DNA from: Candidatus Regiella insecticola LSR1
GTDB taxonomy: Bacteria; Pseudomonadota; Gammaproteobacteria; Enterobacterales; Enterobacteriaceae
Length of the DNA stretch: 64,000 nucleotides
Direction of reading: 5' to 3'
NCBI RefSeq assembly: GCF_000143625.1
Contig: NZ_GL379589.1
Location: 134,743-198,742, forward strand
Position numbers and translations under genes: made by a program. The notes beneath the pieces were generated by a model. It did no database searches. It saw only the letters and a program-made list of their open reading frames with translations, and was not told where the DNA came from. Shown piece by piece: positions 37,877 through 50,440 of the stretch. The number at the start of each line of letters is the position of its first letter. Positions within the stretch are counted from its first letter, which is position 1.

Positions 37877-40204
37877 TCATTTTTTCCGTGCCTTATTGGC
37901 TTTTTTCTTTGTGACGGTTGTATTACTTATTGCTAAACCATCATCGCGTGACATTCTTGTGTTGTTTTTCTTCGCTTTATCTCGTTTGGTTTTACCTTCT
38001 CTTCGTGGCTTACGTAGGCTAGAAACCAAAGAAAAATCAATTTTACGTTCATCTAGGTGTACGGCCTCTACCCGAATTTCTACTGTATCGCCTAAATGGT
38101 AAGCCTTCCCTGAGGCTTCGCCGGTAAGGCGTTGACCAATGTTGTCATAACGATAGTAATCATTATCTAAACTGGAAACATGGACTAAACCGTCGATGAA
38201 AAGATCGTCCAAACGGACGAAAAAGCCAAATCCAGTCACCGCAGCGATAATACCGGTAAATGTTTGCCCTACTTGATCGAGCATAAAATCACATTTCAGC
38301 CAGTCAGCAACATCCCGCGTAGCGTCATCCGCTCGGCGTTCTGCCATTGAGCAATGTTGACCCAACTGTAACATATCGTTGTGATCACTGTGCCAACCAC
38401 CCCCTGCTGTCCAGCACTCTTTCTGGGCGGTTATTGACTGTGCTAATTGATATTTAATCGCTCGATGCAGAGCGAGATCAGGATAACGTCGGATGGGTGA
38501 GGTGAAATGCCCATATGAATTGAGCGCTAAGCCGAAATGCCCTCGATTTTCCGGATCATAAATTGCCTGTTTCATCGAGCGTAATAACATAGTTTGTAGC
38601 CTATGATGATCGGGTCGATCCGCGATTTCATCCATCAATACGGCATAATCTTTCGATTGTGGTTTTAAACCACCGCCTAAGGTTATCCCTAACTCATTTA
38701 ATACGCTACGCAGTGCTTCAATATGATCATCACTTGGTCGGTCGTGCACACGAAATAGCGCCGGCTCTTTATGTTTTTCTACAAAAGATGCTGCGGCAAT
38801 GTTGGCCAAAATCATACATTCTTCGATCAATTTATGCGCATCATTACGTACTACGTGTTCGATGCGCTCAATGCGTTGCTCGGCGTTAAAGATAAATTTA
38901 GCTTCTTCTTTTTCAAAAGCGATGCCCCCTCGTTTTGCTCGGGCTTTATCCAATATTTTATACATTGCATGCAGTTGTTCCAGATGTGGCACCAGTGGCT
39001 GATATTGCGCACGCAACGCTGGATCACCCTCAATGATTTTCCAGACTTTGGTATAGGTTAAACGTGCATGAGAGTTCATGACGGCTTCATAAAATTGGTA
39101 AGAGCAGAGTTGTCCCTGCACGTCAATGACCATTTCACATACCATACACAAGCGATCGACCTGTGGATTAAGTGAACACAAACCATTAGACAATACTTCT
39201 GGTAGCATCGGGATCACTTGTGACGGAAAGTAAACAGAATTGCCGCGACTGCGTGCTTCATCGTCCAATGCGGTTTGTGGGCGTACGTAATAACTGACAT
39301 CAGCGATAGCAACCCACAGGCGCCAGCCTCCGCTGCATCCTTTTTCACAATAAACCGCATCATCAAAATCACGGGCATCTTCGCCATCAATGGTAAGCAA
39401 TGGGAGGTGACGTAAATCAACCCGTCCTTTTTTTGCCTCTTCTGGCACGTCTTCTTGCAGCTTCGCTAATTCTTTTTCTACTGCCGATGGCCATATATAA
39501 GGGATCTCATAGCGACGTAAGGCAATGTCTATCGCCATGCTAGTGCCCATCTTATCACCTAATATTTCCACTATTTTGCCAACCGCTTTAGTGAGGCGCG
39601 TTGGGCGTTGGGTGAGTTCAACAACTACCACAGTGCCCATACGCACACCGCAAATAGCATCATCAGCAGGGATCAGAATATCAAAACTGAGGTGACTATC
39701 ATCAGGACCGACAAAACCGGTACCTGCGTCAGTGAAGTAGCGCCCAACAATTTGGCTTGTTTTGGGAACGAGTATCCTGACAATCCGTGCTTCACGACGC
39801 CCCTTGCGGTCGCAGACTAAAGGTTGAGCTAACACCAGATCGCCATGGATCGCCGTTTTCATTTGTTCAGCGGAGAGGTAAAGATCATCTTTGCTGCCTT
39901 CAATGCGTAAAAAACCATATCCGTCACGGTGACCAATAACAGTACCGCGCAACAGATCAAGCCTTTCTGGTAAGGCGTAGCATTGGCGGCGTGTAAACAC
40001 CAATTGGCCATCACGCTCCATTGCGCGTAGACGTCGCCGAAGTGCCTCAAGGGATTCATCACTGGATAAATTCAGCTCTTTAGCTATTTCTTCACGTCGG
40101 GCGGGGGTTTCACGTTTTGTCAGATGCGCTAAAATAAACTCGCGGCTGGGTATAGGTGAGCCGTATTTTTCTCTTTCTCTTTCTAAGAATGGATCCTGTG
40201 ACAT
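37877..40204 (-). CDS. rnr: Ribonuclease R
   Basis: 3'-5' exoribonuclease for structured RNA, rRNA quality control and trans-translation. 775 residues from ATG 40204 ([21 protein letters not shown] upstream). A longer frame to 40315 exists but lies in repeat DNA. Cold-shock domains ([17 protein letters not shown]), the RNB catalytic core with [15 protein letters not shown] (about 275-290), S1 domain ([19 protein letters not shown]) and a Lys/Arg-rich tail. E. coli order is purA-nsrR-rnr-rlmB; here nsrR and rlmB are missing. Confidence 0.96.
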   Translation of the reverse strand: MSQDPFLEREREKYGSPIPSREFILAHLTKRETPARREEIAKELNLSSDESLEALRRRLRAMERDGQLVFTRRQCYALPERLDLLRGTVIGHRDGYGFLRIEGSKDDLYLSAEQMKTAIHGDLVLAQPLVCDRKGRREARIVRILVPKTSQIVGRYFTDAGTGFVGPDDSHLSFDILIPADDAICGVRMGTVVVVELTQRPTRLTKAVGKIVEILGDKMGTSMAIDIALRRYEIPYIWPSAVEKELAKLQEDVPEEAKKGRVDLRHLPLLTIDGEDARDFDDAVYCEKGCSGGWRLWVAIADVSYYVRPQTALDDEARSRGNSVYFPSQVIPMLPEVLSNGLCSLNPQVDRLCMVCEMVIDVQGQLCSYQFYEAVMNSHARLTYTKVWKIIEGDPALRAQYQPLVPHLEQLHAMYKILDKARAKRGGIAFEKEEAKFIFNAEQRIERIEHVVRNDAHKLIEECMILANIAAASFVEKHKEPALFRVHDRPSDDHIEALRSVLNELGITLGGGLKPQSKDYAVLMDEIADRPDHHRLQTMLLRSMKQAIYDPENRGHFGLALNSYGHFTSPIRRYPDLALHRAIKYQLAQSITAQKECWTAGGGWHSDHNDMLQLGQHCSMAERRADDATRDVADWLKCDFMLDQVGQTFTGIIAAVTGFGFFVRLDDLFIDGLVHVSSLDNDYYRYDNIGQRLTGEASGKAYHLGDTVEIRVEAVHLDERKIDFSLVSSLRKPRREGKTKRDKAKKNNTRMSRDDGLAISNTTVTKKKANKARKK

Positions 40205-40335
40205 TAAATTGGTCTCTCCATTATCATCAGCATGAAATGTTTTCATTTGACTTTTGCGTATGTGGTGTATGGAATGTAGCGCTGCATTAAATATACGTTG
40301 GCAGCGATCACTCATCCTCTGTCATGTACTACCTG

Positions 40336-40455
40336 TATCCCCTTTGCCTTTGAAGCCGCAGTGTTGTTGGCTGCGGGTGCTGCCCTCATGGTCTATCTAC
40401 GCTCATCGGCCTTACCCCTGGCCGCTTAGCGGCAACTTCAAAGGCGAAGGGTATA
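40336..40455. repeat. Family A repeat between purA and rnr
   Basis: TATCCCCTTTGCCTTTGAAG ... GCGGCAACTTCAAAGGCGAA GGGTATA. It lies where nsrR sits in relatives. A second rearranged piece (CAGCGATCACTCATCCTCTG TCATG) precedes it. Confidence 0.8.
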
Positions 40456-40497
40456 GATCGCGCGCCCCAAACCACGGTTTTGCAATGAAGTCTAATG

Positions 40498-41829
<1,332 letters not shown>

Positions 41830-41864
41830 TTAACATTCCATCGATACTTGGTCAAAACGGGCTC

Positions 41865-41923
41865 TAAGAGCCTGTTCGAAATCTCTTGTGCTTGCTGATA
41901 CTTTAGATTTCGAACAGGCTTTT
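41865..41923. repeat. Family C palindromic repeat, short copy upstream of purA
   Basis: TAAGAGCCTGTTCGAAATCT, 17-base loop, AGATTTCGAACAGGCTTTTA. It is 69 bases ahead of the purA start, so the purA promoter must lie within or near it. Confidence 0.75.
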
Positions 41924-41929
41924 ACATAA

Positions 41930-42055
41930 CCTACTGCGCGGTATGAATTTCTGTGTTACCGGTGCTCGCAATCCTCATGTACTGATTGTACACTGAGATT
42001 ACTGTGTTCCGCGGGCGCCTTGACTTGAAACCCCTCGCAGGGCGTCTATTTTTGA
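41930..42055. repeat. Decayed family D-like repeat
   Basis: GTGCTCGCAATCCTCATGTA CTG and GCGGGCGCCTTGACTTGAA match the interior of the repeats at 26020 and 46596, but the AGACCTC ends are gone. Confidence 0.55.
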
Positions 42056-42088
42056 GCCACTCTATCAATAACAATAGGATGAATTACG

Positions 42089-42766
42089 ATGAAACGGAGT
42101 AAAAATATTAATCGAGAAAAATTTCGTAAATCTTGGCGCTATTATCGTCTTGCTCCTTTAGCTTTGTCCATGAGTGCCGTTTTTATATTAACCGGATGTG
42201 AACAAACGGATGAAACGGTGGCGATGTATCAAAATGCTGACGATTGTTCAAAAGCCAATCCATCGGGAGCAAATCAGTGCGCTAAAGCCTATCATGATGC
42301 ATTGAAAGAAGCAGAAAGAACAGCGCCTAAGTATGCCAGCCGTGCTGATTGTGTGGCTGAGTTTGGTGAAAATCAATGTATTCAACCTCCGACTAGTACC
42401 CCAGCTCCTGCTCAAGCAGGGGGGACAACTGCTACTGAAGGAAGTAGCCCGTGGATGCCATTATTGGCGGGTTATATGATGGGGCGTTTGATGGGGGGCG
42501 GGGGTTCTCCACAACCCTTGTTTACTTCTCAAGCGCCTAACAGCCCTGCTAACGGTAAATTTGTTGATGCCAGTGGTAAAAGCTATGGTGCCGCCACACC
42601 GGGTCGCACTATGACAGTACCTAAAACAGCAATGGCTCCTAAACCTACGGTGACGAATACCATTACGCGCGGTGGATTCGGTGAATCGGTAGCCAAGCAG
42701 GCATCAATGCAGCGTAAGAATGAGCGCACTTCATCAAGCTCTCGTGTTCGTAGTATGGGGAGTTAA
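42089..42766 (+). CDS. ygiB: DUF1190 family protein YgiB
   Basis: 225 residues. Basic N-terminus, hydrophobic segment [17 protein letters not shown] resembling a lipoprotein box (LTGC at about 35), then DUF1190 features: [38 protein letters not shown], a Gly-rich stretch [10 protein letters not shown] and a Ser/Arg-rich tail. Function unknown. It is 10 bases upstream of ygiC, as in E. coli. Confidence 0.93.
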   Translation: MKRSKNINREKFRKSWRYYRLAPLALSMSAVFILTGCEQTDETVAMYQNADDCSKANPSGANQCAKAYHDALKEAERTAPKYASRADCVAEFGENQCIQPPTSTPAPAQAGGTTATEGSSPWMPLLAGYMMGRLMGGGGSPQPLFTSQAPNSPANGKFVDASGKSYGAATPGRTMTVPKTAMAPKPTVTNTITRGGFGESVAKQASMQRKNERTSSSSRVRSMGS

Positions 42767-42776
42767 GGTTTAAAAA

Positions 42777-43937
42777 ATGAAACGTGTAGAGATTAGTGAA
42801 CGCCCTGATTGGCGTGAAAAAGCCAACGAATACGGTTTCGATTTTCATACGATGTATGATCAACCCTACTGGTGTGAAGACGCTTATTACCAATTTTCTT
42901 CGGCTCAAATTGAAGAGCTGGAAGACACTAGCGTTGAGTTGCATGAAAGGTGTTTAGACGTAGTGGAAAAAGTTATTCATAGTGATAAGTTGTTGACTAA
43001 ATTTAGCATCCCTCAACATTGTTGGTCTTTTTTACGCGCTTCATGGCATCCCCGGCAACCCTGTCTTTATTCTCGTCTTGATTTGGCTTATGACGGTAAA
43101 AACCCGGCTAAGTTGTTAGAAAATAATGCAGATACCCCCACTTCGTTATATGAAACCGCATTTTTTCAGTGGATGTGGTTGGAAGATCAGATTAAAGCCG
43201 GCCATTTGCCTGTGAATGCCGATCAATACAATAGCTTACAAGATAAATTGATTGAACGTTTTATTGAATTAAAAGAAAAGGCGGGATTTCATTCATTACA
43301 TTTGACTTGCTGTCAGGATTCGGCAGAAGACCGCGCTACGGTGAAATACTTAGAAGATTGTGCGCAGGAAGCGGGTTTATCGACTAACTTTTTGTTTATA
43401 AACGAGATTGGTATAGAAGAAAAGGGACAGTTTATCGATTTAGACGATAGGGTAATCTGTAATTTTTTTAAATTATACCCTTGGGAATTCATGTTTCGTG
43501 ATGAATTTTCCACCAACTTAGGAAACGCCGGCGCACGTTGGCTCGAACCGGCTTGGAAAAGCATCATTTCCAATAAAGCACTATTACCCTTGTTATGGGA
43601 AATGTTTCCTGGTCACCTTAATTTGTTGCCTGCTTATTTCGCTGACGATGATCACCCACCAATGGATAGCTACGTTATCAAGCCATTATTTTCACGCGAA
43701 GGGGCTAATATTCAGATCATCAAAAACGGCCAACAAGTATTGCAAGTCGATGGTCCTTATGGCAAAGAAGGCATGATTGTGCAGCAATTCCATTCATCAC
43801 CTAAGTTTGGTGAAAACTACACTTTAATTGGTAGTTGGCTGGTTAATGATAAGCCCTGCGGTATCGGCTTACGTGAAGACCGATCATTAATCACTCAAGA
43901 TTTATCACGTTTTTATCCACATATTATTTTAGATTAG
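42777..43937 (+). CDS. ygiC: Glutathionylspermidine synthase-family protein YgiC
   Basis: 386 residues, same as E. coli YgiC. ATP-grasp enzyme: [37 protein letters not shown], and the C-terminal nucleotide-binding [16 protein letters not shown]. It lacks the amidase half of Gss. Substrate unproven. Its 3' end overlaps ribB tail to tail by 14 bases. Confidence 0.94.
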   Translation: MKRVEISERPDWREKANEYGFDFHTMYDQPYWCEDAYYQFSSAQIEELEDTSVELHERCLDVVEKVIHSDKLLTKFSIPQHCWSFLRASWHPRQPCLYSRLDLAYDGKNPAKLLENNADTPTSLYETAFFQWMWLEDQIKAGHLPVNADQYNSLQDKLIERFIELKEKAGFHSLHLTCCQDSAEDRATVKYLEDCAQEAGLSTNFLFINEIGIEEKGQFIDLDDRVICNFFKLYPWEFMFRDEFSTNLGNAGARWLEPAWKSIISNKALLPLLWEMFPGHLNLLPAYFADDDHPPMDSYVIKPLFSREGANIQIIKNGQQVLQVDGPYGKEGMIVQQFHSSPKFGENYTLIGSWLVNDKPCGIGLREDRSLITQDLSRFYPHIILD

Positions 43938-44568
43938 CTAGCCGATAGCCGACAAGATCTTCAATGGTCAAAACGGGCATATTATGCTGCTTGGCAAATT
44001 GAATAACTTCTGGCATGCGCGCCATGCTGCCATCGTCGTTAGTCAATTCACATAACACACCAAAGGGGTTGAAACCGGCTAATTGTGCTAAATCGATAGC
44101 CGCCTCTGTGTGCCCACGGCGTTTGATGACACCTTCTGCTTCGGCACGCAATGGGAAGACATGGCCAGGCCGGTGTAGATCAGTCGGTTTAGCATTATCC
44201 GCGATGGCAGCTTGGATAGTTTTCAGTCTATCAGCGGCAGAAACGCCAGTTGTGACGCCCTTTGCCGCTTCAATCGTTACGGTAAATGCGGTTTGAAATT
44301 GGCTCGAATTCTGACTGACCATCATGGGCAATTCGAGTTGTTTACGGCGTTCATCGGTGATGCAAAGGCACACGATGCCACTGCCATGACGGATAGTCAG
44401 TGCCATTTGTTCTTCTGTCATTGTTTCTGCCGCAAAAATTATGTCACCTTCATTTTCACGATTTTCGTCATCCAGCACCATGACGCCACGTCCCTCACGT
44501 AAAGCGTCCAATGCTTGTTTTACCCGTTTGGGAGCATCCCCGAATTCAAAAAGTGGTGATTGATTCAC
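43924..44568 (-). CDS. ribB: 3,4-dihydroxy-2-butanone-4-phosphate synthase
   Basis: Makes the four-carbon riboflavin precursor from ribulose 5-phosphate. 214 residues (217 in E. coli). Motifs: [66 protein letters not shown] chose GTG 44568 ([11 protein letters not shown], matching MNQ of E. coli) with TGAGG upstream; the longer frame begins in a repeat. No FMN riboswitch is seen upstream. Confidence 0.95.
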   Translation of the reverse strand: MNQSPLFEFGDAPKRVKQALDALREGRGVMVLDDENRENEGDIIFAAETMTEEQMALTIRHGSGIVCLCITDERRKQLELPMMVSQNSSQFQTAFTVTIEAAKGVTTGVSAADRLKTIQAAIADNAKPTDLHRPGHVFPLRAEAEGVIKRRGHTEAAIDLAQLAGFNPFGVLCELTNDDGSMARMPEVIQFAKQHNMPVLTIEDLVGYRLANLK

Positions 44569-44615
44569 AGCAAAAACCTCATTGAATGAGCCATTACAGG
44601 TTGTTACAACGGAGT

Positions 44616-44738
44616 TATACCCTTCGCCTTTGAAGCCGCTGCGTTGTTGGCTGAGGGTGTTTGCCCTCATGGTCTATCTACGCGCTCATCGGTCTCACGC
44701 CCTGGCCGCCAGCGGCAACTTGAAGGACTGTGGTTATA
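44616..44738. repeat. Family A repeat in the ribB leader
   Basis: TATACCCTTCGCCTTTGAAG ... GCGGCAACTTGAAGGACTGT GGTTATA. It starts 48 bases ahead of ribB, where the FMN riboswitch is found in relatives. Confidence 0.8.
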
Positions 44739-44988
44739 TCACAGGGTACCGCCTTGAAAAGAAGGTGCAGAACTATAGCGTTAATCATTTATCCAAGCAA
44801 TCTTAGAGTCTGTTAGAAATTTTTTGTATTGTATTAAAATTGCACAGATAGCGCTTTATCTTATAATGAAGTGGGTATTACACTGAAATAGATTTCTTTC
44901 ATAATGCCACTGCGTGGCGCGAATTCTATATTATGCGAGAAGTCTACTATATTCTCATTACAGGGTAGTTTCGCTTAGAGAGGCATAT

Positions 44989-45285
44989 ATGTTTGGTCTA
45001 AAAATAGTTGAAATGATCACCAAAAAAGTGCAGGGGTCTTTGCCTGAAACTGCTAATCGATTTAAAGACAATATTGAAAAGAAAGTCGGGAATGCATTGC
45101 AGGCTCAGCTGCCACGTCTTAATTTGATTAATCGTGAAGAATTTGACGTACAAAGCAAAATATTGTCAGATACCAGTGAAAAATTAGCCCTTTTGGAGCG
45201 AAAATTAGAAGCGTTAGAAGCAAAATTAGGCTCTGATACACCAGAAGCACAATCAAGCTCTGATATAGAAAAAACCATTCCCTGA
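44989..45285 (+). CDS. ubiK: Ubiquinone biosynthesis accessory factor UbiK
   Basis: 98 residues (E. coli YqiC/UbiK 96). Amphipathic N-terminus, central LQAQLPRLNLINREEFDVQS, then a C-terminal coiled coil (SEKLALLERKLEALEAKLG). It aids the aerobic Ubi complex with UbiJ. ATG 44989 has GAGAGG upstream. Divergent from ribB, as in E. coli. Confidence 0.92.
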   Translation: MFGLKIVEMITKKVQGSLPETANRFKDNIEKKVGNALQAQLPRLNLINREEFDVQSKILSDTSEKLALLERKLEALEAKLGSDTPEAQSSSDIEKTIP

Positions 45286-45293
45286 TTTTCCTT

Positions 45294-45453
45294 TAGAGCT
45301 TGCTGAAATCTTTTGTGCTCGTTTGTCAAAAAAGGGCGCAAAATGTTCATTTACGTCTTTGTTTTCATATAAAAAAGCAACTGGGCTTTTTCGCCCATTT
45401 TTTCCTCGTCGTCCCATTAGGCTTTTCTCAAGAAGATTTCGAATGGGCTCTTA
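45294..45453. repeat. Family C palindromic repeat, long copy
   Basis: AGAGCTTGCTGAAATCTTTTGTG ... AGAAGATTTCGAATGGGCTC with a degenerate interior resembling copy 1. It separates ubiK from the EamA pseudogene and reaches that gene's stop. Confidence 0.6.
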
Positions 45454-46363
45454 CGGTATTTTAGAGTGACATGAGCGGGATACTCTGTGGTGTTTATTGG
45501 CTCGATTAGACAAATTTTGTGCCAAAACGACTCCAGCCAAGGTAAGGCTGCCACCGATTAGATGATAAGTCATCAATTTTTCATTTAAAAAACTAATGGC
45601 AATGATAGCAGTGAACACCGGGGTAAGATTCATCAGCACAGCGGTGATATTGGCTCCGAGACGTGTAACACCTAAAATCCACAAAATAGGGTGCAATGAT
45701 TGAGGCAGGGATCCCTGCATATAGCACCAGAGGAATATTTTGTGTGTTTAGTTTTATATCGGTAGTGAGTAAAAAATTAGGTAGCAGCAACAGCACGCCG
45801 AAGGCAATCTGCATATATAACAATTGCCAGCAAGGAAGTTTTATTGCCCAATGTGCGATTAACACACCGTATAAAGCGTAAGAAGCAGAGGCGCACAGCA
45901 GCATAAACTCACCGCTACCAACACCTTGATGCAGTAATTGTGTAGGATCACCTGCACTGACTAGCCAAACTAATCCGATTAAAGACAATATACTACCTAA
46001 CACCACCCCCAGAGTGGGTGCGGTTCGTAATATTATAATGCTGATCAATATGGTGAATAGTGAAATGACTGAGCTGAATATACCGATAAATACTGCACTC
46101 ACACTCTGTGCGGAATAATAAGCCAGGCTTTGGAAGAGCACCATCCCCAATAAACAGAGGGTCATTAATTTCCACCAATATTTTCGGATAGTTGGCCAAT
46201 TACGAACCACACTCATGAATACGAATGGCGTTAAAGTCACTAATGCCAAAAACCAGCGGTAAAAAGAGATAGCCGCTGGATCTATCACGCCTGCCGCCAT
46301 TTTACTTACCACCGCATTGGCCGACCAAATTATGACCGCTAACAGAAGATAGATTATATACAT
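45451..46363 (-). pseudogene. EamA-family drug/metabolite transporter, frameshifted
   Basis: Minus strand. From ATG 46363 (MYIIYLLLAVIIWSANAVVS) about 230 residues with eight hydrophobic segments run to VLYAGIPASIIAPYF; an extra base near 45682 then breaks the frame. The second frame continues WILGVTRLGANITAVLMNLT, PVFTAIIAISFLNEKL and to 45451. Ten membrane segments and two EamA repeats in total. Substrate unknown. Confidence 0.85.
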
Positions 46364-46371
46364 ATCTTTTA

Positions 46372-46512
46372 TCTTAAGATCCAAGTCTTTTGTGCTGGCT
46401 GACAATTAGCCAAAATGAGCTTTAAAATACGCATTTACCTCGTGTAAACTGCGCCCTTTTACTTATTTTCCTCTTTTAAATGTTGCTAAAGAAGATTTCG
46501 AATAGGCTCTTA
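46372..46512. repeat. Family C palindromic repeat, long copy 2
   Basis: TTAAGATCCAAGTCTTTTGT ... GAAGATTTCGAATAGGCTCT TAA. With 45294-45453 it brackets the EamA pseudogene in similar orientation. Confidence 0.55.
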
Positions 46513-46595
46513 AACGCACCAAAAGAGGATAGACTTTTTTTTTCATTTTCACCAATAATACTGCTCGTAAAATCATGGTACGGTAAAACATCATT

Positions 46596-46722
46596 AGACC
46601 TCTTTCCAAACCGTAGTTCGTTATGCTAAGTCAAGGCGCCGGAATGTACATAAAGTACATGAGGATTGCGAGCACCGGGCAACGCAGGATTGGCGTCACG
46701 TAGTAGGTTTGGAAAGAGGTCT
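46596..46722. repeat. Family D MITE with IS427-like ends, copy 2
   Basis: 127 bases, AGACCTCTTTCCAAACC ... GGTTTGGAAAGAGGTCT, flanked by ATT on both sides. It lies 34 bases upstream of pdxB and may affect its promoter. Confidence 0.85.
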
Positions 46723-46756
46723 ATTTGCGAATTAACCCTTCGCTGGAGAATAGTAA

Positions 46757-47878
46757 GTGAAAATTTTAGTTGATGAAAATATGCCGCATGCGAAACAGTT
46801 GTTCCAGCGGATAGGTAACTTTGAAATAGTGTCTGGACGCGCTATTCCACGTACCGCGTTATGTGAAGCATCAGCTTTGATGGTACGGTCGGTCACTTCA
46901 GTGAATGCTGAATTATTGCAAGACACTGCGATTAAATTTGTTGGTACTGCCACTGCGGGTACTGATCATGTCGATAAGGCATGGCTACGTCAGCAGGGCA
47001 TCGATTTTTTTTCTGCCCCTGGTTGCAATGCCATCGCAGTGGTCGAATATGTTTTCTCTGCTTTGTTAGCGATGGCTGAACGCGGTAATTTTTCACTGAG
47101 TGGTAAAACGGTCGGGATTGTTGGGGTGGGTAATGTAGGATCCCGCCTGAATGCGCGTTTAAAGGCACTCGGAATAAAGACCTTATTATGTGATCCACCT
47201 CGAGCGGATCGAGGGGATAAAGAGCAATTTTGGCCATTGGAAAAACTGGTGCGTGAAGCGGATATATTAACGTTACACACGCCGTTACATCAAACCGGTG
47301 CTTACCAAAGCTTTCATTTAATTAATGACGATGTATTGGCAGCTTTACCGGATGATCGCATTTTAATCAACACGTGTCGTGGCGCGGTGGTGGATAATGC
47401 TGCTTTGCTGCAAGGATTAAAAAAAGGAAAAAAACTAGGCGTAGTATTGGATGTTTGGGAAAACGAGCCCCACATTTCTCAGCCCTTGTTAGAGAAAGTG
47501 GCTATTGGTACACCCCATATCGCAGGTTACACTTTGGAGGGGAAAACCCGAGGGACAACGCAATTATTTGAAGCATTTAGTCGGTTTTGTAAATGTCCAC
47601 AATCGGTTGAATGCAGCTCTTTATTACCGCCTTCTAAACTTGGACATTTTCGGCTTGATAGCCCACTCAATGAGAAGCAATTAAAACGATTAATGCAGTT
47701 AGTGTATGATGTGCGCCTTGATGCTTGCAATTTGCGCTGTAAGGGTACCCGTGAGTTTGATGATTTGCGTAAGCGGTATGGGATCCGTCGAGAATGGTCA
47801 TCTTTTTGTATTCAATGTGACAGCATGGCCGACGCCGATCTTTTGCAAAAAATAGGTTTCTCTATTGAGATGATATAA
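46757..47878 (+). CDS. pdxB: Erythronate-4-phosphate dehydrogenase
   Basis: Second step of pyridoxal phosphate synthesis. 373 residues (378 in E. coli), GTG start. D-2-hydroxyacid dehydrogenase fold: [30 protein letters not shown] (Rossmann, about 118-132), [20 protein letters not shown], and [14 protein letters not shown] with the catalytic His. The C-terminal PdxB dimerisation domain is present. Heads the conserved pdxB-truA-dedA cluster; usg is absent. Confidence 0.96.
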   Translation: MKILVDENMPHAKQLFQRIGNFEIVSGRAIPRTALCEASALMVRSVTSVNAELLQDTAIKFVGTATAGTDHVDKAWLRQQGIDFFSAPGCNAIAVVEYVFSALLAMAERGNFSLSGKTVGIVGVGNVGSRLNARLKALGIKTLLCDPPRADRGDKEQFWPLEKLVREADILTLHTPLHQTGAYQSFHLINDDVLAALPDDRILINTCRGAVVDNAALLQGLKKGKKLGVVLDVWENEPHISQPLLEKVAIGTPHIAGYTLEGKTRGTTQLFEAFSRFCKCPQSVECSSLLPPSKLGHFRLDSPLNEKQLKRLMQLVYDVRLDACNLRCKGTREFDDLRKRYGIRREWSSFCIQCDSMADADLLQKIGFSIEMI

Positions 47879-48245
47879 ATCAACATGTTCAACAATAATA
47901 AAATTGCCTTGGGAATCGAATATAGTGGTAGTAACTATTCTGGCTGGCAGCGCCAGAAAGACGCGAGCAGTGTACAGGGTTGTTTGGAAAACGCTTTATC
48001 CAAGGTGGCGGATCATCCCGTCACGGTATTCTGTGCCGGACGCACTGATGCAGGGGTGCATGCGACGGGTCAGGTCGTTCATTTTTCCACCCATTCGATG
48101 CGCCCCGAACATGCATGGACGATGGGAGTCAATGCGAATTTACCTCAGGATATCGCTGTTCGTTGGGTAAAATCGGTTCCAGAAGAGTTTCACGGTCGTT
48201 TCAGTGCCCTGGCTCGATGTTATCGTTATATTATTTTTAATCATT

Positions 48246-49156
48246 AGACCTCTTCGGAAACTAGCATTCATGAGGAATTTTGGTAAAACACTCCTGAACA
48301 AGGAGCCGCCATGAAATATGAAGTAATAAAAGTACTGGAAGAGGAAAAATTTCGTCGCTTAACGGGTGTTAAACGCAGTACATTTGAAAAGATGATAAAG
48401 ATATTGAATGAAGCAGATAAGAGTAAGCAAGGGAAAGGAGGTCGGAAACCCAAGCGGGGTTTAGAAGAGCGCTTATTAATGGCACTGGAGTATATACGAG
48501 AATATCGCACTTATTTTCATGTCAGCCAAAGCTATGGCGTGAGTGAGAGCACATGCTATGAAACGATTAAATGGATAGAGAATACGCTAATAAAGCATCC
48601 TGATTTTGCCCTACCTGGACGCAAAGCTGTATTAAAAAGGGATAGGGAGTATGAGCTGGTTCTTATTGATGCCACAGAAACGCCGATTGAACGTCCCCAA
48701 AAAAACAAAAGCCGTTTTACTCAGGAAAAAAGAAACGACACACCTTAAAAACACAAGTGCTCGTTGATAAAAAAAGTAAAGCAGTCATCTGTACAAGCTT
48801 TACGAATGGGAGGCGCCATGATTTTAGGTTGTTTAAGGAGTCTGGTGTGCGAATACATCCTGACATCAAAACAGTTACCGATACAGGTTACCAAGGGCTT
48901 GGCAAGATTCATTCAAACTCGGCGTTGCCTAAGAAAAAGACAAAGAAAAATCCCTTAACAAAAGAAGATAAACGCAACAATCGTGCGTTATCAAGCCAGC
49001 GTGTATTAAACGAACATGTCATTGGTATGATTAAAAGATTTAAAATTGTATCAGACCGTTATCGAAACAGGCGAAAACGTTTTGGATTAAGATTTAATCT
49101 GATTGCTGCAATTTATAATATGGAAATTAGATAAATGATAGTTTCCGAAGAGGTCT
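48246..49156 (+). mobile_element. IS5-family (IS427-like) insertion sequence, copy 4
   Basis: 911 bases, AGACCTCTTCGGAAACTA ends, ATT on both sides. Confidence 0.92.
48311..49134 (+). CDS. IS427-like transposase, copy 4
   Basis: Same two frames and A-run slip site as copy 1; intact. Confidence 0.87.
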
Positions 49157-49591
49157 ATTGCTATTGTTCAGCGATTCTTGCCAGCGGTATTAGTCATTAT
49201 CATCTGCCACTGGATGAACAAAAAATGGCTCGCGCGGCTCAACATTTGCTGGGTGAGCATGATTTTACCTCATTCCGAGCTTACAATGCCAATCGAAAAC
49301 GCCGTTGCGCAATATGCAACAGATTAATATTCGCCGCTATGGTGCTTATATTGTTGTCGAAATAAAGGCCAATGCGTTTTTGCATCATATGGTGCGTAAT
49401 ATTGTCGGGAGCCTGATAGAAATTGGTTGCGGTCGTCAAAATGAAGATTGGTTGAAGCAGTTGTTAGCATTAAAAGATCGCAAGCAAGCTGCTGCGACAG
49501 CGAAAGCCGAAGGATTATATTTGGTAGCGGTCGATTACCCAGCCTGTTTTGCGTTGCCTCAGACATCATTAGGTTCTTATTTTTTGCCTGA

Positions 49592-49641
49592 TATACCCTT
49601 CGGCCTGGCAGCCGAAGGCAACTTCAAAGACGAAGGGTATA
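49592..49641. repeat. Family A repeat, short hairpin copy
   Basis: TATACCCTTCGGCCTGGCAG CCGAAGGCAACTTC then AAAGACGAAGGGTATA. It is reduced to the two ends and encodes the tail of truA. Confidence 0.75.
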
Positions 49642-49680
49642 ACTAGTTTCTTGGACGAATATTATTTAAGAGAATAACAA

Positions 49681-50343
49681 ATGGATATTATCGTTTTCAT
49701 CATCGACTTTATTTTGCATATTGACGTCCATCTAGCGGAACTGGTGGCGCAATACGGTGTATGGGTTTATGGCATACTCTTTTTGATTCTATTTTGTGAA
49801 ACCGGTTTAGTCGTCACTCCGTTTCTACCGGGTGATTCACTTCTTTTTGCCGCAGGTGCTTTTGCGACCCTGCCTTCTAATGATCTGAATGTGCATTTAA
49901 TGGTGGCTCTGATGGTGATTGCGGCTATTACGGGTGATGCACTCAATTACACGCTGGGACGACGATTTGGCAAAAAATTATTTCAGGATCCAACATCAAA
50001 AATATTTCGTCAGGTCTATTTGGATAAAACGCATCTTTTTTATGAAAAATATGGAGCTAAAACCATTATTTTGGCTCGTTTTGCCCCTATTATTCGTACT
50101 TTTGCTCCCTTTATCGCAGGAATGGGAAAAATGTCTTATCGTCATTTTACTGCCTATAACGTGATAGGGGCGTTAGTATGGGTCGTGTCATTTACTTATG
50201 CAGGGTATCTTTTTGGTAACTTGCCGATAGTACAAAAAAATCTGAAATTATTTATTGTTATGATTATTATACTGTCTATTTTACCGGCGATACTTGAAAT
50301 CTATAGACATCGGCGTACGGTGGCCGATCAAAAAAATCAATAG
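49681..50343 (+). CDS. dedA: DedA family inner-membrane protein
   Basis: 220 residues (219 in E. coli). Several membrane segments; family motifs [33 protein letters not shown], and [20 protein letters not shown] with the conserved Arg. DedA proteins act in lipid carrier recycling and membrane homeostasis. Follows truA as in E. coli. Confidence 0.95.
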   Translation: MDIIVFIIDFILHIDVHLAELVAQYGVWVYGILFLILFCETGLVVTPFLPGDSLLFAAGAFATLPSNDLNVHLMVALMVIAAITGDALNYTLGRRFGKKLFQDPTSKIFRQVYLDKTHLFYEKYGAKTIILARFAPIIRTFAPFIAGMGKMSYRHFTAYNVIGALVWVVSFTYAGYLFGNLPIVQKNLKLFIVMIIILSILPAILEIYRHRRTVADQKNQ

Positions 50344-50440
50344 CCTGGTGATGAGAGTCAATTAAATTCGGTTAGTTTTTTATCTAGCTTGTTAGGCCAA
50401 TAGGGTATAACGCGCGATATGATGACAGGAAAGAGTAGCG

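Larger units (their letters stand above)
47885..49648 (+). pseudogene. truA: tRNA pseudouridine synthase TruA, split by an IS and frameshifted
   Basis: First part 47885-48245: [19 protein letters not shown], then [19 protein letters not shown] with the catalytic Asp. The IS at 48246-49156 follows. The gene resumes [20 protein letters not shown]; removal of the IS and one ATT restores the frame and the E. coli spacing. A second lesion, one missing base after FTSFRA (near 49285), shifts to [20 protein letters not shown] to the end. The last 18 residues come from a family A repeat. Confidence 0.93.

Noticed and set aside
38659..39061. Plus-strand ORFs of 67-96 codons
   Set aside because: They are antisense shadows of rnr, which is full length and conserved.
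44569..44988. FMN riboswitch expected ahead of ribB
   Set aside because: I could not find the conserved blocks; a family A repeat and AT-rich DNA occupy the place.
49305..49646. A separate 113-codon gene starting [11 protein letters not shown]
   Set aside because: It is the frameshifted C-terminal part of truA, not an independent gene.
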